Below the pieces are notes generated by a model. That model did no database searches. It had not been told where the DNA came from and saw nothing but the letters and a program-made list of their open reading frames with translations. Below, piece by piece: positions 46,797-58,465 of a DNA stretch of 64,000 bases (the first letter of the stretch is position 1; every line of letters starts with the position of its first letter). The translations under genes were made by a program, and so were the position numbers. Source of the DNA: Artemia franciscana. Taxonomy: Eukaryota > Arthropoda > Branchiopoda > Anostraca > Artemiidae. The stretch covers positions 2,897,355 through 2,961,354 of the forward strand of contig NW_027062649.1 of the NCBI RefSeq assembly GCF_032884065.1. The letters are read 5' to 3'.

Positions 46797-46957
46797 GATC
46801 AATTCGGTGAGTTTTAGTCAAATCAGAGGCGATGCTGTAACGTTTGGCTTTTTACGCCAAATTGGTGCACAGATAATATTTTTGGTCGGCCTCTTGTTGG
46901 GCTTTCTTGCTTTCATTGCGTCCCTCTGGATTCTAATGGCACACTTTGTTATTCCAG
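46797..46957 (+). CDS. TMEM50-family membrane protein, internal exon
   Basis: 161-nt exon with acceptor TTTTAG and donor CCAG/GTAAAC. The first G completes a split Met codon (AT|G), giving MINSVSFSQIRGDAVT, which aligns with the MINAVSxxQVRGDS stretch of vertebrate TMEM50A/B. Then come GAQIIFLVGLLLGFLAFIAS and LWILMAHFVIP, matching the third membrane segment and the 'GxLIASMWILF' signature of the family. TMEM50 proteins are small four-pass proteins of the endomembrane system whose molecular role is poorly known. The exon ends in phase 1 and joins cleanly to the exon at 55614. Earlier exons are not in view. Confidence 0.88.
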
Positions 46958-47478
46958 GTAAACTTTGTGACATTTTCTGTTCTTAAAAACGACGTCCTAA
47001 CAAAAAATGCTTGCTTACAATTTTTCCAACAATTATGTTTCCTGTCCAAACCAAAACTGTTAACTAACACCGCTAGAGAATTTCTTTAAAAAATAGGATC
47101 ATTGTTGGAGAATTTGAAGTGCAAAATTCAAGCACCAGATAATTAGGCAAAGCAAGATGACTTGTTTTTATTCTTACAACATTGTTTTTATTCTTTGTTT
47201 GTTTCGTTTTTTTTATTATTTTATTTAGTTTATTATTTATTTTATTATTTTTTATTGTTTTATTTTTTTTATTATTTTATTTTTTCCATTATTTTTTTAT
47301 TTTGTTTTTATATTATAACTTGTTTTTATTCTTACAACATTCATAGAGAATTCAGGACTGCTAATATTTCGTGGCTAAACTTTTCGACAAATTGAAGACA
47401 AAAATTTCTCCAATGATTCTATGGCTATTCTGACTTGACCAATGTCGAGTCTGAGTAGTCATCCTTTTTTCTTTGTGG
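46958..47478 (+). other. Intron with T-rich simple repeat
   Basis: 47162-47330 is a TTTTATTATTTTATTT-type simple repeat; the rest is unremarkable intron. Confidence 0.6.
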
Positions 47479-49903
47479 CACTTGGTATTAACCAAGTGAC
47501 GTATAGCAATCGCCAATTCTGTCAGTCTGTCTGTCTGTCGGTCCCGGTTTTGCTACTTTAGGCTCTTCCAGGTAAGCTAGGACGATGAAATTTGGCAGGC
47601 GTATCAGGGACGGGACCAGCTTAAATTAGAAATAGTCGTTTTCCCAATTTGACCATCTGGGGGGAGTGGGGGGGCTGGTTAATTCGGAAAAAATAGGAAA
47701 AATTAAGTATTTTTAACTTATGAATGGGTGAAGGAATCTTAATGAAATTTGATGTTTGGAATGATATTGTGTCTCAGAGCTCTTATTTTAAATTCCGACC
47801 GGATCTGATGACCTTGGGGGGAGTTGGAGGGGGGAAACCTAAAATCTCGGAAAACACTTAGAGTGGAGGGATCAGGATGAAACTTGATGGGAAAAACAAG
47901 CACAAGTCCCAGATTCATGATTGACATAATCAGAACGGATCCGCTCTCTTTGGGGTAGTTGGGGGGGGGGGGGGTAATTCTGAAAAAATAGAAAAAATTA
48001 GGTATTTTTAACTTACGAACGGGTGATCGAATCTCAATGAAATTTGATGTTAAGAAGGATATCGTGTCTTAGAACTCTTATTTTAAATTCCGACCGGATC
48101 TGGTGACATTGGGGCGGAAGTTGGGAGGGGGAAACCTAAAACTTGGAAAACACTTAGAGTGGAGGGATCAGGATGAAACTTGGTGGGAAAAATAAACACA
48201 AGTGCTTGATACATGATTGACATAAATGGAACGGATCCGCTCTCTTTGGAATAGTTGGGGGGGGGGGGTTATTTCTGAAAATCTAGAAAAAATGAGGCAT
48301 TTTTAACTTACGAACAGGTGATCGGATCTCAATGAAATTTGATATTTAGAAGGATATCGTGCTCAGAGCTCTTATTTTAAACCCGACCAGATCTGGTGAC
48401 ATTGGGGGGGGGGGAGAGTTGGGAGGGGGAAACCTAAAACTTGAAAAACACTTAGACTGGAGGGAACGGGATGAAACTTGGTGGAAAAAATAATCACGAG
48501 TCCTAGATACATGATTGACATAACCGGAACGGATCCGCTCTCTTTGAGGTAGTTGGGGGAGGGGTTAATTCTGAAAAATTAGAGAAAATGAGGTATTTTT
48601 AACTTACGAACGGGTTATCGGATCTCAATGAAATTTGATGTTTAGAAGGATATTGTGTCTCAAGCTCTTATTTTAAATCCTGACTGGATCTGGTGACGTT
48701 GGGGGAAGTCTGGGGTGAGGGGAACCTAAAATCATGGAAAAGGCTTAGATTGGAGGGATCGGGATGAAACTTGGTGGGAAAAATAAGCAGAAGTCTTACA
48801 TACGTGATTTACATAATTGGAACGAATCCGATCTATTGGGGGGGGGGGGGGGGGTAATTCTGAAAAATAAGAAAAAATGACATATTTTTAACTTACGAAG
48901 GAGTGATCGGATCTTCATGAAACTTCATATTTAGAAGGACCTCGTAACTCAGATCTCTTATTTTAAATCTCAACCGGATCAAGCGTAATTGGGGGGGGGG
49001 CGGAAATCTTAGAAAATATTTAAAGTGGTGAGATCAGGATGAAACTGGATGGGAAGAATAAAAACCTGTCTAAGATACGTGACTGACATAACCGGACCAG
49101 ATCTGCTCTCTTCGGTTGAATTGGAGGGGGGGGGGTAATTTTGAAAATTGAGGTATTTGTAACTTACGAAAGGGTGACCAGATCTTAATGAAATTTGATA
49201 TTTAGAAGGATCTTGTGAATTAAAGTTCTTATGTAAATTTCGACCAGATCCTGTGACGTTGGGGGGAGCTGGAGGTGGAAACCAGAATTCTTGGAAAACG
49301 TGAAAATTGGGGTATTTTTATCTTACGAATAGATGATCGGATCTTAATGAAATTTGATTTTTAGAAAGAATTCATGTCTCAGAGCTCTTATTTCAAAACC
49401 CGACCAGATCGTTTGACACTGGGGGGAGTTGGAGGGGGAAATCTTGGAAAAACACTTGGAGTGTAGGAATCGGGATGAAGTTTGGTGGATAGAATAAACA
49501 AATGCCCTTGATACGTGATTGACAGAATCGTACTGGATTCGCTCTCTTTGGGGGGGTTGGGTGGAGGGGTTCAATGATTTGGCGAGTTTGGTGCTTCTGG
49601 ATGTGCTAGGACGATGAAAATTGATAGGCGTGTCAGGGAGCTGCACAATTTGACTTGATGAAGTCGTTTTCCCAGATTCGACCATCTGGGGGGCTAAAGG
49701 GAGAGGAAAAATTAGAAAAAATCAGGTATTTATAACTTACGAGTGGGTGATCGGATCTTAATGAATTTTGAAATCAATCTATTAATTTCCTTTTTAAATC
49801 AATCTATTGATTCACAGAATTTTGTTAGAGCTCATACCATATGATCTGTTTGCTCTTAGCTCTTCTCGCCTCGTCACAAGTGCCATATGAGGTCTTAGCT
49901 CTT

Positions 49904-49980
<77 letters not shown>
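47479..49980. repeat. Tandem array of ~295-bp units with G-tracts (brine-shrimp-like repeat)
   Basis: Begins with a hairpin CACTTGGT-ATTA-ACCAAGTG (47479-47498) and a GTCTGTCTGTC microsatellite. About seven or eight copies of a unit follow, marked by TTTTTAACTTACGAACGGGT at about 47711, 48006, 48300, 48597, 48886, 49157, 49317 and 49731. Spacing is 289-297 bp for the first four intervals, then shorter or irregular. Each unit holds two or three G-runs of 5-15 bases (for example at 47958, 48258 and 48838). Unique flanking sequence leads to a 74-T run at 49905-49978. The frames within it (for example minus 49685-49344) are by-products of the repeat. Confidence 0.9.
49905..49978. repeat. Poly(T) run, 74 bp
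   Basis: Uninterrupted T run flanked by GGTCTTAGCTCTTG and AATGCCTTGATGTCC. The length is likely collapsed or polymorphic. Confidence 0.9.
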
Positions 49981-49981
<1 letters not shown>

Positions 49982-52089
49982 GCCTTGATGTCCTCTTCGA
50001 TCCACAAAATAATCTTCAAAAGTTCCAACCCTTATTTCCGAAGTTACATTTTCTGGATTTCCCGCCTAAATATTACGTTTCTTTGAAATGTTATCTAGCA
50101 AATAGTTGGCAAGAATAGGCTTTAAATGGTGTTGTCAACTGACCATTGCTGGCTTATGACGACGACAATGCTGGCTTGCTTTTTTCAAGTGGATTTTTTG
50201 TCATATCAAGCGATATGTTTTAACTCAGGAATGTAAGCCCCCTCTTCTAATTGATACCACTGCGTCAAGAAGAATTCCTTGGGCTATTTTATTTTACCAT
50301 ACACAAAACAAAACTTATTGGAAACGTATCAATCTTAAGCATGTAATGTTGATTAAAATGAACAAAAACACCATATAAATTTTATACATAGACACTGGGA
50401 ATAATTTTTATATATAAATGTATATTAATAGCAGCTACAAAGGGGCATGTACACTGGTGCTCATTTCTGGGTGTCTGTGCGTGGGGGGGGGGGGGAATTG
50501 AAACTAAATTGACAGCAAATTTCATAAAAATTAAATAATAAAAATGATTTACAAACATGATTCTTTGGTCTTTTTTTTATGTATAGGCAAAAAATCGTGC
50601 TTTTCTTTGTTTTTCTTTATGTATAAGTTCTTCTTTTCTTGTTATTCTTCTTTCCTCTTTTTCTTTGTTATTCTTTGTTCTTTTCTTTATGCATAGGCAG
50701 AAAAATCGTGAAAAAACCAATTTAATTCAATGTTTTGGAAATCTACCATTTCTAAAAGCTGTCTCTCTTTAATACAGAGGGAAGAAAAAATATTAATCTA
50801 GGGAGAAAAATACAAAATAAAGATAGACATGACAAATACAGGATTAACAAACAAAAGACAAAACAAGTAAGCAAAAAAAAAACTGAAAAGGTTTGCAATC
50901 TTATCCAACAAGAAAAGATCCACCTCATTCAAGGTCAACAGCCTTGTGTTTGAACGGCATTTATTAAAGAAGTATGACAAAAGTCAAATCTTAGGGTAAA
51001 GAGCGAGAAAGGGGGAAGCTGCAGCTCCCTTATAAACAAAGTAATATCCGTTACTTTCCGTACTTAGCATTCAGTTGACAAAACTTTTTTTGTCATTTAA
51101 TTTCTTACTCATTTTCAAATCATGCCAGGAAACCTCCCATCTAAAATTTCTCAAGAAAATTCCCCCAGAAAATTTCTTCTCCAAGTACAATTTTCCATTA
51201 TTTAATAATAATGCGAAGCAGCGTAGTTTCCATAGTATAGCATAGCATATGTATTGTCACAAATACAGCGTTATTGGATATGCTATACAGCTAGTATATG
51301 TAATACAATATATATGTAATTATGTAAATACATACATATGTAAATACAATATATATGTAAATACAGCTAGTATAGCATGTATAGTATTGTCACAAATACA
51401 GCGTTGAAAAAACTCCGTTTTAATAAGACAGACACTCACAACAGATTCAACTACTCAACTGAGCACGCTCTATTAAAGAGGAGGATGGACTGCAAAATTA
51501 AGTTTGACTAAAGTGACACATGTCCTTTTGTATTACAATATCCAAAAGGGAATAGTATAACATCTGAACACGGGATAAAGAGGCGCAATACCCCCAAGAG
51601 CGTAAGGCGTAGCACAATCTGTCTACACTCTTCCTCCTGATCTGTAACTTGAGGAGAATAATTACATTCTAGAAGACAACCTTATAAGCCGCTTGAGGCC
51701 GCTATAAGCCGCTAAGCGTTTTCCAAGATTTTCGGTTCTCAGGATTTCTGTTTCACCCCTCCAATCCCTTGGGTGCTCTGAGTTTTCATTGGAAGGGTGG
51801 TCGTATACACTTTGTAGGGGGTTCAATCATTTGAATTCAAAAGTTCCTTGTAAAGAGCACTAAAGTAAATATAAAGTATGTATTGTTTACAAAACTCTTC
51901 AACATAACATATACCCTTTCCTTACATGGCTTATAGGGGAATTTCAGGGACCCTTGGCTCCGACAAAGGATGGTCTACTCAGCGATTGACCTTCTTTTCT
52001 CCTTTTAGAGACTATCAGTTTTCTCTGTCTCTATTCTTTTCTTCTCTGAGAACTAATCAATGAGCTTGACTCTCTACCAGATTAAATAA
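49981..52089. other. Intron sequence with minor repeats, no exon seen
   Basis: Contains a C/T-rich simple stretch (50570-50700), a TATGTAAATACA microsatellite (51293-51370) flanked by two copies of GTCACAAATACAGCGTT (about 51255 and 51385), and otherwise nothing recognisable. Confidence 0.5.
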
Positions 52090-52461
52090 AAAACAAGTTT
52101 TTTTTAACTGAAAGTAAGGAGCGACATTAAAACTTAAAACGAACAGAAATTACCCCGTATATGAAAGGGGCTGCTCCCTCTTCAACGCTTGCTCTTTGTA
52201 CTAAAGTTTGACTCTTTCTCTAAACTCTACTTTTTAAAACAGTAAAAACTTTAGCGTAAAGAGCAGGGCGTGTTCAACGCCTTGCTCTTTGCACTAAAGT
52301 TTGACTCTTTCTCTCAACTCTACTTTTTAAAACAGTAAAACTTTAGCGTAAAGAGCAGGGCGTTGAAGAAGGAGCAGCCCCTTTCATATACGGTGTAATT
52401 TCTGTTCGTTTTAAGTTATAATGTCGCTCCTTACTTTCAGTTAAAAAAACTTGTTTTTTTT
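52090..52461. mobile_element. Palindromic small element (complete copy, ~370 bp)
   Basis: Long inverted repeats at both ends: ACAAGTTTTTTTTAACTGAA...GGAGCGACATT on the left and its complement on the right, enclosing inverted copies of the GCTAAAG..TTTGACTCTTTCT segment. Almost the whole element is a fold-back. Related copies are at 39471, 56069, 56960 and 58135. Confidence 0.85.
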
Positions 52462-53802
52462 TATTTAATTTCTGAACGTTTTTAAGTTAATCCATGTTTT
52501 GATTTCGGCTCTCCGCAGATGAATAATTAACGCGAAATTTGCATATTTATTTATTTGGCTAAATGGCTTTCCCATAGTTTTGATCGAATGATTTTGCGAA
52601 AAAAGGAGGGGAAGGAGGCCCAGTTGCTCTCCAATTTTTTGGGTACTTAAAAAGGCAACTAGAACTTTTAGTTTTTACGAACGTTTTAATTAGTAAAAGA
52701 TACACGTAACTGACGAATCAGCTTACATAACAAACTTCTATGTTCGTTTGTTTTTATCACGTATATAAGAAGGTTCGTCCACTCGTCAATAACTCTTTGC
52801 ATTAAAGCTTAAATTTTGTCCCCTGAATCACAAAGGCCGTAGAATAAATAGTTGAAATTATTAAAAATCCTTTTGCGTAAAGAGTTAGGTATTAGGAGGA
52901 GGTGAACCCTTCTATGCGTAATATTTTCTGTTTGTTTTAAGTTTTAATGCTATTCCATACTTCCAGTTGAAAAAAAAACTTTTTCATATTTATTTTCTCA
53001 TTTTTTTTAAATAATGCTAGAAAATGCTGCCCCCCCCCTTTATGGAAATCTTCTTCCCCCCATGACAAATTCCTCCATGGAAAATTTTCCCCTTTTAGCC
53101 ACCTCTTCTCAACCCCCTCCCCCCTCCCAACCAAAAAATCCCCCTGAAAACGTCTCTACAATTCCCATAAACCATTAATATATGCAAACACTGGTCAAAA
53201 TTTGCAACTTGCAGCCCCTCCCACGGGGACTGTGGGGGAGTTAGTCGTCCCCAAAGACATAGTTAAAAGGTTTTTCGACTATGCTGAATAAAATGGCTAT
53301 CTTAGAATTTTGATTTGACTACTTTGGGGAAAAAAATGAGCGTGGGAGGGGGCCTAGGTGCCCTCCCATTTTTTTGGTCACTTAAAAAGGGCACTAGAAC
53401 TTTTCTTATCCGTTTGAATGAGCCCTCTTGCAAAATTCTAGGACCACTGGGTCGATACGATCACCCCTGAAAAAAAAAAAACAAATAAACACGCATCCGT
53501 GATTTGTCTTCTGGTTAAAAATACAAAATTCCACATTTTTGTAGATAGGATCTTGGAACAGGTACATTAGGGTTCTCTGATACGCTGAATCTGATGGTGT
53601 GATTTTCATTAAGATTCTATGACTTTTAGGGGGTGTTTCGCCCTATTTTCTAAAATAGGCAGATTTTCTCAGGCTTGTAACTTTTGATGCGTAAGACTAA
53701 ACTTGATGAAACTGATATATTTAAAATCAGCATTAAAATGCGATTCTTTTGATGTAATTATTGGTATCAAAATTCCGTTTTTTAGAGTTTTGGTTACTAT
53801 TG
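52462..53802 (+). repeat. Interspersed repeat body ending GAGCCGGGTCGCTCCTTAC
   Basis: Continuous with the palindromic element at 52090. Matches my recollection of an abundant brine-shrimp repeat (GGCTCTCCGCAGATGAATAA, CCTCCCATTTTTTTGGTCAC, TTGAGCCGGGTCGCTCC). It contains another, diverged half of the palindromic element at about 52870-52985. A diverged part recurs at 59445-59645. No coding frame. Confidence 0.7.
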
Positions 53803-55525
53803 AGCCGGGTCGCTCCTTACTACAGTTCGTTACCACGAACTGTTTGATATTTGTAAATATTTATTAAGTAATAATATATAAATCTGATATAGCTTGAACC
53901 AGAACACTGTCTGCGTGCATTGCTTCTAAGTACGTTCAAATCTAATATTTAACATGCCCATATATTCCTGTGTGGAAAAGTATTTAATATAGTTTATAAG
54001 GAAAGGGACGTCTAGGACTTTCCAGTCTTAAGTTTTTTTTTAGCATAATCATAGGTCAATAGAAAAGATTGCCTAAAGATGACCAGTTATAGATGACCAG
54101 GTTGTACTCTTTCTTACACCCGGGTCAGAATCTTGATCTTAACTTGAGGACCCATTCACTTTTTATTTTTAATTAATTCATTCATTAATTTTTAATTAAT
54201 TTAATTAATTCATTTAACCCATTCATTTTTAATTCTGTAGGATCGGAAAAAAAATTCTAGAACTTAAAATTGTTTTACATGAATGAACTAGTGTAAAAAG
54301 AAAAGCTTTTTCGCTGGCTCTGGAAATACCGGTTTTAATAAGTTCTAAGTTATAATAAGAACTGAACACAAGTAGGGAAGAATAATAAAGGCATGTACAA
54401 ACCATTAGCTGATTTTTACATGTTCAACAACTTCCACAGAATTCGCTCTAATTGTTGGGTCTCATTTATCATCTGTGGTAAATTATTCAAATGAGGAGAG
54501 AGAAACAGAAGAAAGGAAGAAGACCAGTGCCACTGCAGACCTAGAAAAGTTTCAGTGCGTTTCGAGGATTATTTAACTGCCTGAAACTTCAAAAGTGAAG
54601 AAAATCATCTTGTTGTTTGTCGTAAAATAAGAATCACTAAATTTCTTTGGGGGTTTGAGGTGATAATGGGAAACTTGCAAAAGTAAGTTTTTGCAAGTTT
54701 TATCTCGCAATAGTAAAATTTTTCGCAAAATTTTATTTTGCAATAAATAAAATTTATTTATCTGGCATATTTTCAACTTATTTTTCAATCTTCAAAAAAC
54801 CAATTTTATAAGGAAATTTGGTGGATAGGTAGAGCTGAAGCTTAGATGTGTAAGGATAATGGAAATGTCGAATTACGTTGAAGGGTTAAAACCACAGGAC
54901 TTCAGAAAAATAGCATGCCAAAAACTTGCATAGGAAAAAAATTGATTCCTTTGTTTGACAACACTCCAAATTCTGTCAAAGAAAAACAACGAATGCAATA
55001 GGGTTTGAATCTTGATACTTGATACAATGACAGTTTTATGAGCATAATAATAGGTTAAATGAAAAGAATGCCTAAAAATCACTAGTGGCGGTTGTAGTCT
55101 TTCTTACACCCGGGTCAGAATCTTGATCTCAACTTGAGGACCCATTCACATTGCTCCTTTAAGGAGCCGGGTCGCTCCTTACTACAGTTCGTTACCACGA
55201 ACTGTTTGATATTTGTAAATATTTATTAAGTAATAATATATAAATCTGATATAGCTTGAACCAGAACACTGTCTGCGTGCATTGCTTGTAAGTACGTTCA
55301 AATCTAATATTAACATGCCCATACATTCCTGTGTGGAAAGGTATTTAAGATAGTTTATAAGGAAAGGGACCTCTAGGACTTTCCAGTCTTAAGTTTTTTT
55401 TTTTAGCATAATCATAGGTCAATAGAAAAGATTCCCTAAAGATGACCAGGTTGTACTCTTTCTTACACCCGGGTCAGAATCTTGATCTTAACTTGAGGAC
55501 CCATTCACATTGCTCCTTTAAAGTA
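53803..55525. repeat. Imperfect tandem duplication within the intron (period 1361 bp)
   Basis: GAGCCGGGTCGCTCCTTACT starts at 53803 and again at 55164. The following ~350 bp are nearly identical in both. A third partial copy (TTCTTACACCCGGGTCAGAA...) ends the first unit at about 55020-55150. Each copy includes the hairpin ACAGTTCGT-TACC-ACGAACTGT (53822-53843, 55184-55205). Confidence 0.85.
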
Positions 55526-55613
55526 ACGATCTATTCTTTGTTTATTTATTTATTTCATCACTTCTTTACATGTCTTTTATCTCTAATCGATTAACGTCCT
55601 TTTTCTTTTCTAG

Positions 55614-55636
55614 GCCAAGCAGTAGCTGAGCATTAA
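55614..55636 (+). CDS. TMEM50-family membrane protein, terminal coding exon (short)
   Basis: Acceptor TTTTCTTTTCTAG, then 23 nt to a TAA at 55634-55636. Joined in phase to the donor at 46957 it gives ...VIPGQAVAEH-stop. In TMEM50A/B the same place reads YPG(I/L)AVFFQN and is followed by a fourth membrane segment, about 25 more residues. This product would therefore lack the last membrane helix. It may be an alternative last exon, a truncated gene, or a species-specific short form. An AATAAA lies 118 nt downstream. Confidence 0.7.
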
Positions 55637-55753
55637 ATTTTGCAGTAAAACTGTGTAAGCCTGTACACTGTTACCGTCTTTTTGTGTGATAGCCTTAATT
55701 TTCACAGAGAAAGGCGTTGCAACAGACCAGGCTTCTTGTAATGTTAAAGTTAA

Positions 55754-55759
55754 AATAAA
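55754..55759 (+). promoter_or_regulatory. Polyadenylation signal AATAAA for the TMEM50-family gene
   Basis: AATAAA in TTAAAATAAAAATC, 118 nt after the TAA. Preserved in the degenerate copy at 60769-60774. Confidence 0.55.
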
Positions 55760-56068
55760 AATCAAGGGCTTTCAACCTTAAATTCGTTTCATTCTCTGTA
55801 AAATTCTTGTTTATGCCTTTTTTCTTCTTCTTTTTCACATTTTAAAAGAAATAGAGCCCTTAACATTTTTGAACTAATTTTATTTTTTGCTCATCCTTTG
55901 TTAGACGAATTTACTGCTCATCCCAGCTCTTCTGCTCTTCCTGAAGTCTACTCAACTAAGAAATTGCATCCTGAGTCAAGAAAATAAATTGAAAAATTTA
56001 AAATATACTGATTTTGCTGATTTAAAATATATAAGTTTCATCTTTTATGTATTTATTATTGTTTTAAA
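55760..56068. other. Sequence downstream of the TMEM50 poly(A) signal
   Basis: Up to about 55980 it is shared with 60780-60980 (TTCTCTGTAAAATTCTTG and GAATTTACTGCTCATCC motifs); then AT-rich with nothing recognised. Confidence 0.5.
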
Positions 56069-56215
56069 AAGTAGAGTTGTAACAAAGAGTCAAACTTTAG
56101 CGTAAAGAGCAGGGTGTTGAGGAGGGAACCACCCTTTTAATATACGGAATAATTTCTGTTCATTTTAAGTTTTAATGTCGCTCCTTACTTGCTGTTAAAA
56201 AAAACTTGTTTTTTT
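56069..56215 (-). mobile_element. Half copy of the palindromic small element
   Basis: Right half only: AAAGTAGAGTTGTAACAAAG, CTTTAGCGTAAAGAGCAGGG, TAATGTCGCTCCTTACTTGC and a final ACTTGTTTTTTTTTA. Confidence 0.75.
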
Positions 56216-56959
56216 TTATTTGTAATTACTTAAGGAACCCTGATTAAAAGGTTGAAGCTCATGTAGTAATTAACGTGTATATGCCAACAAATTATAAAAA
56301 GAACAATCTGATTCACGATTTGCGTCTGTCTGCAAGCTTTTAGTCAGGTTTCTTAAAAAAGTGGCCTAAGAAGGATAACTTCAGATTCTGAGCTAATTTC
56401 CTCAACTTTAACTTAAATTATGTTGTTGCTTCGTTTGTCAGTCACAAGATCAAAGTTTTTAAAGAAGGATTCTACTCGGACCTCCTTCCTATCTCTACTT
56501 TCTTTTACTCATCCCCACCTATTACTCAAAATGTAGAATCGAGTTGGTTTTCCTACCCAAGTTTTTAATTTGAAGACTGTTCTTTATTACTACAGCTCCA
56601 GCAAGCAGTACAGGAAAATCAATCCTCTTATGATTTTTCTAGGTATCCAGGAGTTTCCAGGGGGGAGGGGGAATTTTCTACTTGGGGTTTTTCTATGGGG
56701 TTGAAGTTTCCAGGGAGTGAACTTGTCAGGGGAAGTTATAGACTGTGGAAATTTGCCAGAATTCTCGTACAAAATTTTTTTTATATGTATTGCTTTCTTT
56801 TTCCCGTCTCAATCCTAAGCGTAGAGTGGTTAAGAGTAATTGTTTGGGGTAAATTTATCCGGGATTGAATTATATAGAAGATATTTCTATGGTAAGGGGG
56901 GTTCCGTCCGTTGAGGTTGGTTCAGATTTCCTGGAATAATTTAAAAATAACCAAAACTC
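56216..56959. other. Non-coding, nothing recognised
   Basis: Mostly AT-rich. A G-rich patch at 56650-56730 resembles the GGAAATTTTCC..CAGGGG stretches of the 52.5-53.8 kb repeat in inverted sense. Confidence 0.4.
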
Positions 56960-57293
56960 AATAAAAAAAAAAAAGTTTTTTTTTCTATTGAAAGTAAGGA
57001 ACAACATTAAAGCTTAAAACAAGCAGTAATAATTTCTAATATGATGGGGGTCGCCCTCTCCTCAGGAAATCCATCTGTTCGGTAAAGTTTGAATTGTGTC
57101 CCAATTCTTTAAGAATGATTCCTGAAACACAAAAACATTGATTAGAACAAAATGGCTTTTTAAAAGTACTGAAAAACTTTAGCGTAAAGACCGAGGTTTT
57201 GAGGAGGGGGCAACCCCCTTCATTTACGCAATAATTTCTGTTAGTTTTAATGCCGTTCCTTACTTTCAGTTTTTGTGAAGAAGAAAATTGTAT
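56960..57293. mobile_element. Palindromic small element, complete diverged copy
   Basis: Left arm CTATTGAAAGTAAGGAACAA; right arm GCCGTTCCTTACTTTCAG; the interior has CTTTAGCGTAAAGACCGAGG. Same layout as 52090-52461 with more substitutions and a different centre (AATTCTTTAAGAATGATTCC). Confidence 0.8.
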
Positions 57294-57299
57294 TTATTT

Positions 57300-57935
57300 A
57301 ATTTTTACCATAAAATACACTTCATTTTAAACAAATCGTACTTAAAAATAAGTTTATTGGTCCTTAATTTAGGGACCTGGCTATTTCTTAATGGCTAAGG
57401 ACGGCTAAAAATATTTATTTTTTACCTTAAATATGCTTTACTGTAAATAAATCATACTTACGAATAAGTTTATAGGCCTTTAACTAATGGGCCTGGCTAT
57501 CTCGTGTTAGCTAAGGACTGCTAAAAAATTGTTATTTCTACCAGAATAAAACACTTCAATTATACAATTGTAGTTACAAATAAGTTTATAGGCCCGTAAT
57601 TTAGGGGTATTTCTATATAGCAATAGCCAAGGACATCTAAGTTTTTTTTATTTCTTTCATAAAATATACTTTCTTCTGCATGAATCAAATCTACAAATAG
57701 GTTTATAAGCCCTTAATTATGGGACCTGGCTATCTCATAAAAGCTAAGAACAGTTAAAAATCATTTTTTCTACCATAAATTACACTTCATCTTAAACAAA
57801 TAGTATTTACAAATAAGTTAATTTGCCATTAATTTTGGGGTCTGGCTATTTCATAATGGCTAAGTACTGCTTAAAAAAAGCTTCATTTTTAACATAAAAT
57901 GCAATTCATTCTTAACAAATCGTACTTACGTAAAA
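57300..57935. repeat. Tandem repeat, 116-bp unit, about 5.3 copies
   Basis: AATAAGTTTATxGG marks at 57347, 57463, 57579, 57696 and 57812 (spacing 116, 116, 117, 116). Each unit also has CTGGCTATxTCxTAxxxGCTAAG. Copies are well diverged. Confidence 0.9.
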
Positions 57936-58134
57936 TTCTTAATAAAATTCAAAACTTAAATAAAATTCTTTTATATTTGGCTTGCTTTCTCTTTTCCGTC
58001 TCAATTTTACACGAGGAGTGGTTAAAATAATCCGGGGTATTGAATTATCTAAAGGATACTTTTATAGTAAGGGGGCTCCTCCGTGGAGATGGGGTCATAT
58101 TTTCTGAAATTATTCAAAAAAAGATCAAAAATAT

Positions 58135-58465
58135 AGTAAAAAGACAAGTTTTTTTTCAACTGAAAGTAAGAAGTGACATTAAAAATTTAAACGAACCAAA
58201 TTATTCTGTCTGTGAATGGGGTTGCCACCTCCTCAAAACCTCTCTTTACTCTTAAGTTTGAATTTTGTTGCAATTTTTTAAGAATGACTCCTGAAACACT
58301 AGGGTCGTTTAATTAAAACAGCAAGACGCTTTTTCCAAGAACTAAAAAACTTTAGCGTATAGAGCGAGGCGTTGAGGAGGGGACAATCCCCTTCATTTAG
58401 GTATTAATTTCTGTTCGTTTTAATTTTTAATGTTGCTATTTACTTTCAGTTGAAAAAACTTGTCA
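58135..58465. mobile_element. Palindromic small element, third complete copy
   Basis: Ends AGACAAGTTTTTTTTCAACT and AGTTGAAAAAACTTGTC are inverse complements. The interior resembles the 56960 copy more than the 52090 copy, so two subfamilies are present. Confidence 0.8.

Noticed and set aside
47162-47395. 77-codon Phe/Tyr/Leu-rich frame
   Set aside because: Translation of a TTTTATT simple repeat.
49344-49685. 113-codon minus-strand frame in the G-tract array
   Set aside because: Direct translation of the tandem repeat; length depends on G-run lengths.
47479-49800. CRISPR-like array
   Set aside because: Units are ~295 bp with no short repeat/spacer alternation, in a eukaryotic context.
49825-50086. 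Frames containing poly-Lys or poly-Phe
   Set aside because: They read through the 74-T run.
51385-51910. Possible solo LTR (TGTCACAAATACAG ... CAACATAACA)
   Set aside because: Begins TG and ends CA but no 5-bp duplication, primer-binding site or internal domain was found.
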